Made by a program: the position numbers and the translations under genes
The notes under the pieces: generated by a model
The model's input: the letters and a program-made list of their open reading frames with translations, nothing else
Database searches by the model: none
Told to the model about the DNA's origin: nothing
In this document: positions 61,149 through 64,000 of the stretch, in pieces
Position numbering within the stretch: the first letter of the stretch is position 1
Layout of the letters: each line of letters begins with the position of its first letter
Assembly: GCF_902832845.1 (NCBI RefSeq)
Contig: NZ_CADFDB010000006.1
Location: forward strand, 329,313-393,312
From: Burkholderia metallica
Lineage (GTDB): Bacteria > Pseudomonadota > Gammaproteobacteria > Burkholderiales > Burkholderiaceae
Length of the DNA: 64,000 bases
Direction of reading: 5' to 3'

Positions 61149-62186
61149 GTGTTGAAAGCGCTCGTACTCGAACGCACGCGCGAGCTCGCGCTGCGCGACA
61201 TCGACCTGCCGCAGGCGGTCGGCCCCGGCGACGTCCGGATCAAGGTGCATACGGTCGGTGTGTGCGGCAGCGACGTGCACTACTACGTTCACGGCGGGAT
61301 CGGCCCGTTCCGCGTCGACGCGCCGATGGTGCTCGGCCACGAGGCGTCCGGCACCGTCGTCGAGACGGGGGCCGGCGTCACGCACCTGCGCGTCGGCGAC
61401 CGCGTGTGCATGGAGCCCGGCGTGCCGCGCCTCGATTCTCCCGCGACGCTGCGCGGGCTCTACAACCTCGATCCCGACGTGCGTTTCTGGGCGACGCCTC
61501 CCATACACGGCTGCCTGACGCCTTACGTCGTGCATCCGGCCGCGTTCACGTACCGGCTGCCCGAGAACGTGTCGTTCGCCGAAGGCGCGATCGTCGAACC
61601 GCTATCGATCGGCCTGCAGGCCGCGAAAAAGGCGGCGATGAAACCGGGCGACCTCGCGGTGGTGATCGGCGCCGGCACGATCGGCGCGATGACGGCGCTC
61701 GCCGCGCTCGCGGGCGGCGCCGCGCGCGTGATTCTCGCCGACATCGTGCCCGACAAGCTCGCGCTGTTCGCCGACAACCCGGCCGTCACGACCGTCGACG
61801 TGCGCACGCGGCCGCTCGCCGATGCGGTGGCGGAAGCATCCGGCGGCTGGGGCGCGGACGTCGTGTTCGAGGCGAGCGGCAGCGCGAACGCGTATGCGGA
61901 TCTCGTCGACCTGATGTGCCCGGGCGGCTGCGCGGTGCTGATCGGGATGCCGGTCGCCCCGGTGCCGCTCGACGTGGTCGCGCTGCAGGCGAAGGAAGGC
62001 CGCATCGAATCGGTGTTCCGCTACGCGAACATCTTCCCGCGCGCGCTCGCGCTGATCGCGTCCGGCGCGATCGACGTGAAGCCGTTCATCTCGCGCACGT
62101 TCCCGTTCTCCGAAGGCGTGCGCGCGTTCGAGGAAGCGGCGAGCGGCCACCCGCGCGACGTCAAGATTCAGATCGAAATGGATTGA
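61149..62186 (+). CDS. Zinc-dependent polyol dehydrogenase (xylitol/sorbitol type), structural-zinc site lost
   Basis: A 345-residue MDR enzyme starting at GTG right after AGGAGG. The catalytic zinc ligands are Cys39 ([10 protein letters not shown]), His64 and Glu65 (GHEASG). The NAD site is [20 protein letters not shown], with Asp in LADIVPDKL giving NAD preference. The loop that normally carries four cysteines for structural zinc reads [20 protein letters not shown] and contains none. It oxidises a polyol delivered by the ABC transporter encoded around it. Confidence 0.9.
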   Translation: MLKALVLERTRELALRDIDLPQAVGPGDVRIKVHTVGVCGSDVHYYVHGGIGPFRVDAPMVLGHEASGTVVETGAGVTHLRVGDRVCMEPGVPRLDSPATLRGLYNLDPDVRFWATPPIHGCLTPYVVHPAAFTYRLPENVSFAEGAIVEPLSIGLQAAKKAAMKPGDLAVVIGAGTIGAMTALAALAGGAARVILADIVPDKLALFADNPAVTTVDVRTRPLADAVAEASGGWGADVVFEASGSANAYADLVDLMCPGGCAVLIGMPVAPVPLDVVALQAKEGRIESVFRYANIFPRALALIASGAIDVKPFISRTFPFSEGVRAFEEAASGHPRDVKIQIEMD

Positions 62187-62189
62187 GCC

Positions 62190-63383
<1,194 letters not shown>

Positions 63384-63415
63384 CACGCCGGCACGCCCCG
63401 CAGACGGAGCTCACG

Positions 63416-64000
63416 ATGAACCCGGATCTCGAGATCGTTCCCACCCACCGCGACGAGTCGTTCCGCGCGTGGATTCACGACTATCCGCATTCGGTCGCGA
63501 AGTGGCACTTCCATCCCGAGTACGAGATTCATCTGATCCAGTCGTCGCACGGCAAGATGTTCGTCGGCGATCACATCGGCGATTTCGGCCCCGGCAACCT
63601 GATCGTCACCGGGCCGAACCTGCCGCACAACTGGGTCAGCGAACTCGCCGACGGCGAACGCGTGCCGTCGCGCGACGTCGTGCTGCAGTTCTCGCGCGAT
63701 GCGATCGAGAAGATGGTCGGCGCGTTCAGCGAGCTGCAGCCGGTGATCGACCTGATCGACGATGCGGCGCGCGGCGTGCAGTTTCCCGATCGCGTCGGGC
63801 TCGACGTCGCGCCGCTAATGCTCGAACTCGCGAACGCGCACGGCTGCCGGCGCGTGGAGATCCTGATGTCGCTGTTCGACCGGCTGTCGTCGTGCCGCGA
63901 GCGGCGCGTGCTCGCCGGCCCCGGCTACCGCAGCGACGCGCAGCACTACATGTCGTCGACCATCAACCAGGTGCTGTCGTACCTGCAGCAGAACCTGCCC
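63416..64000 (+). CDS. AraC-family regulator (partial; C-terminus outside window)
   Basis: The first 195 codons are present and the frame stays open to the window edge. The start is ATG with GACGGAGCTCACG upstream. The N-terminal cupin is clear: SVAKWHFHPEYEIHLIQSSH, then GNLIVTGPNLPHNWVSEL. The linker continues ARRVEILMS-like helices and RSDAQHYMSSTINQVLSYLQ, the start of the first HTH region. It lies 32 bases after the ABC ATPase gene and probably controls the polyol operon. Confidence 0.88.
   Translation, partial: MNPDLEIVPTHRDESFRAWIHDYPHSVAKWHFHPEYEIHLIQSSHGKMFVGDHIGDFGPGNLIVTGPNLPHNWVSELADGERVPSRDVVLQFSRDAIEKMVGAFSELQPVIDLIDDAARGVQFPDRVGLDVAPLMLELANAHGCRRVEILMSLFDRLSSCRERRVLAGPGYRSDAQHYMSSTINQVLSYLQQNLP

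Overview
The window looks like a secondary replicon of a Burkholderia, most likely of the B. cepacia complex. The evidence is uniformly high GC with strong GC3 bias, Gram-negative porin, DUF4148 and DUF3309 type small proteins, dense LysR/AraC regulators next to short catabolic operons, and a CS1/cable-type pilus locus. No rRNA, tRNA, transposase or CRISPR array was seen. Species assignment is inference.

Layout. 0-10 kb: a partial NmrA-like oxidoreductase with an AraC regulator; a LysR regulator divergent from a type II NADH dehydrogenase; a HAD-like protein that shares an operator-like element with that pair; a lipoprotein acid phosphatase behind a Pho-box-like site; a sterol-desaturase-family hydroxylase divergent from an AraC regulator with a 21-bp-spaced direct repeat. 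10-20 kb: a candidate small RNA, a CSS-EAL c-di-GMP phosphodiesterase, a stress-type cluster of very small genes around a second rpsU and a cold-shock gene with a long leader, DNA polymerase II, and a J-domain-like protein. 20-29 kb: a pectinacetylesterase-family hydrolase with an anchored partner protein, then a PLP racemase/aldolase-fold enzyme, aldonolactone oxidase, MFS exporter/importer and porin with an AraC regulator. 29-40 kb: an acyl-CoA operon (histidine phosphatase, APH-type kinase, two SDRs, acyl-CoA dehydrogenase, LysR), a quinone oxidoreductase/LysR pair, and a BaeSR-like two-component system.

40-48.6 kb: an eight-gene CS1/cable-type (alpha-clade) chaperone-usher pilus operon on the minus strand, in the order pilin, usher, chaperone, half-chaperone, tip subunit 1, tip subunit 2, second pilin, second full chaperone. 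The two tip genes arose by tandem duplication. The duplication carried along the first codons of the second pilin gene, so the second tip gene now begins with an in-frame pilin leader. Imperfect 83-86 bp direct repeats bracket the whole locus.

48.6-64 kb: a sugar-acid catabolic region (MFS, LysR, PdxA-family dehydrogenase, enolase-superfamily aldonate dehydratase, DapA-family aldolase/dehydratase, MFS, beta-propeller protein, COG3618-type lactonase), followed by a polyol/sugar ABC importer operon (binding protein, two permeases, zinc polyol dehydrogenase lacking the structural-zinc cysteines, ATPase) and a partial AraC regulator. Together the right half reads as sensing, uptake and oxidation of plant-type sugars, polyols and sugar acids, next to an adhesion module.
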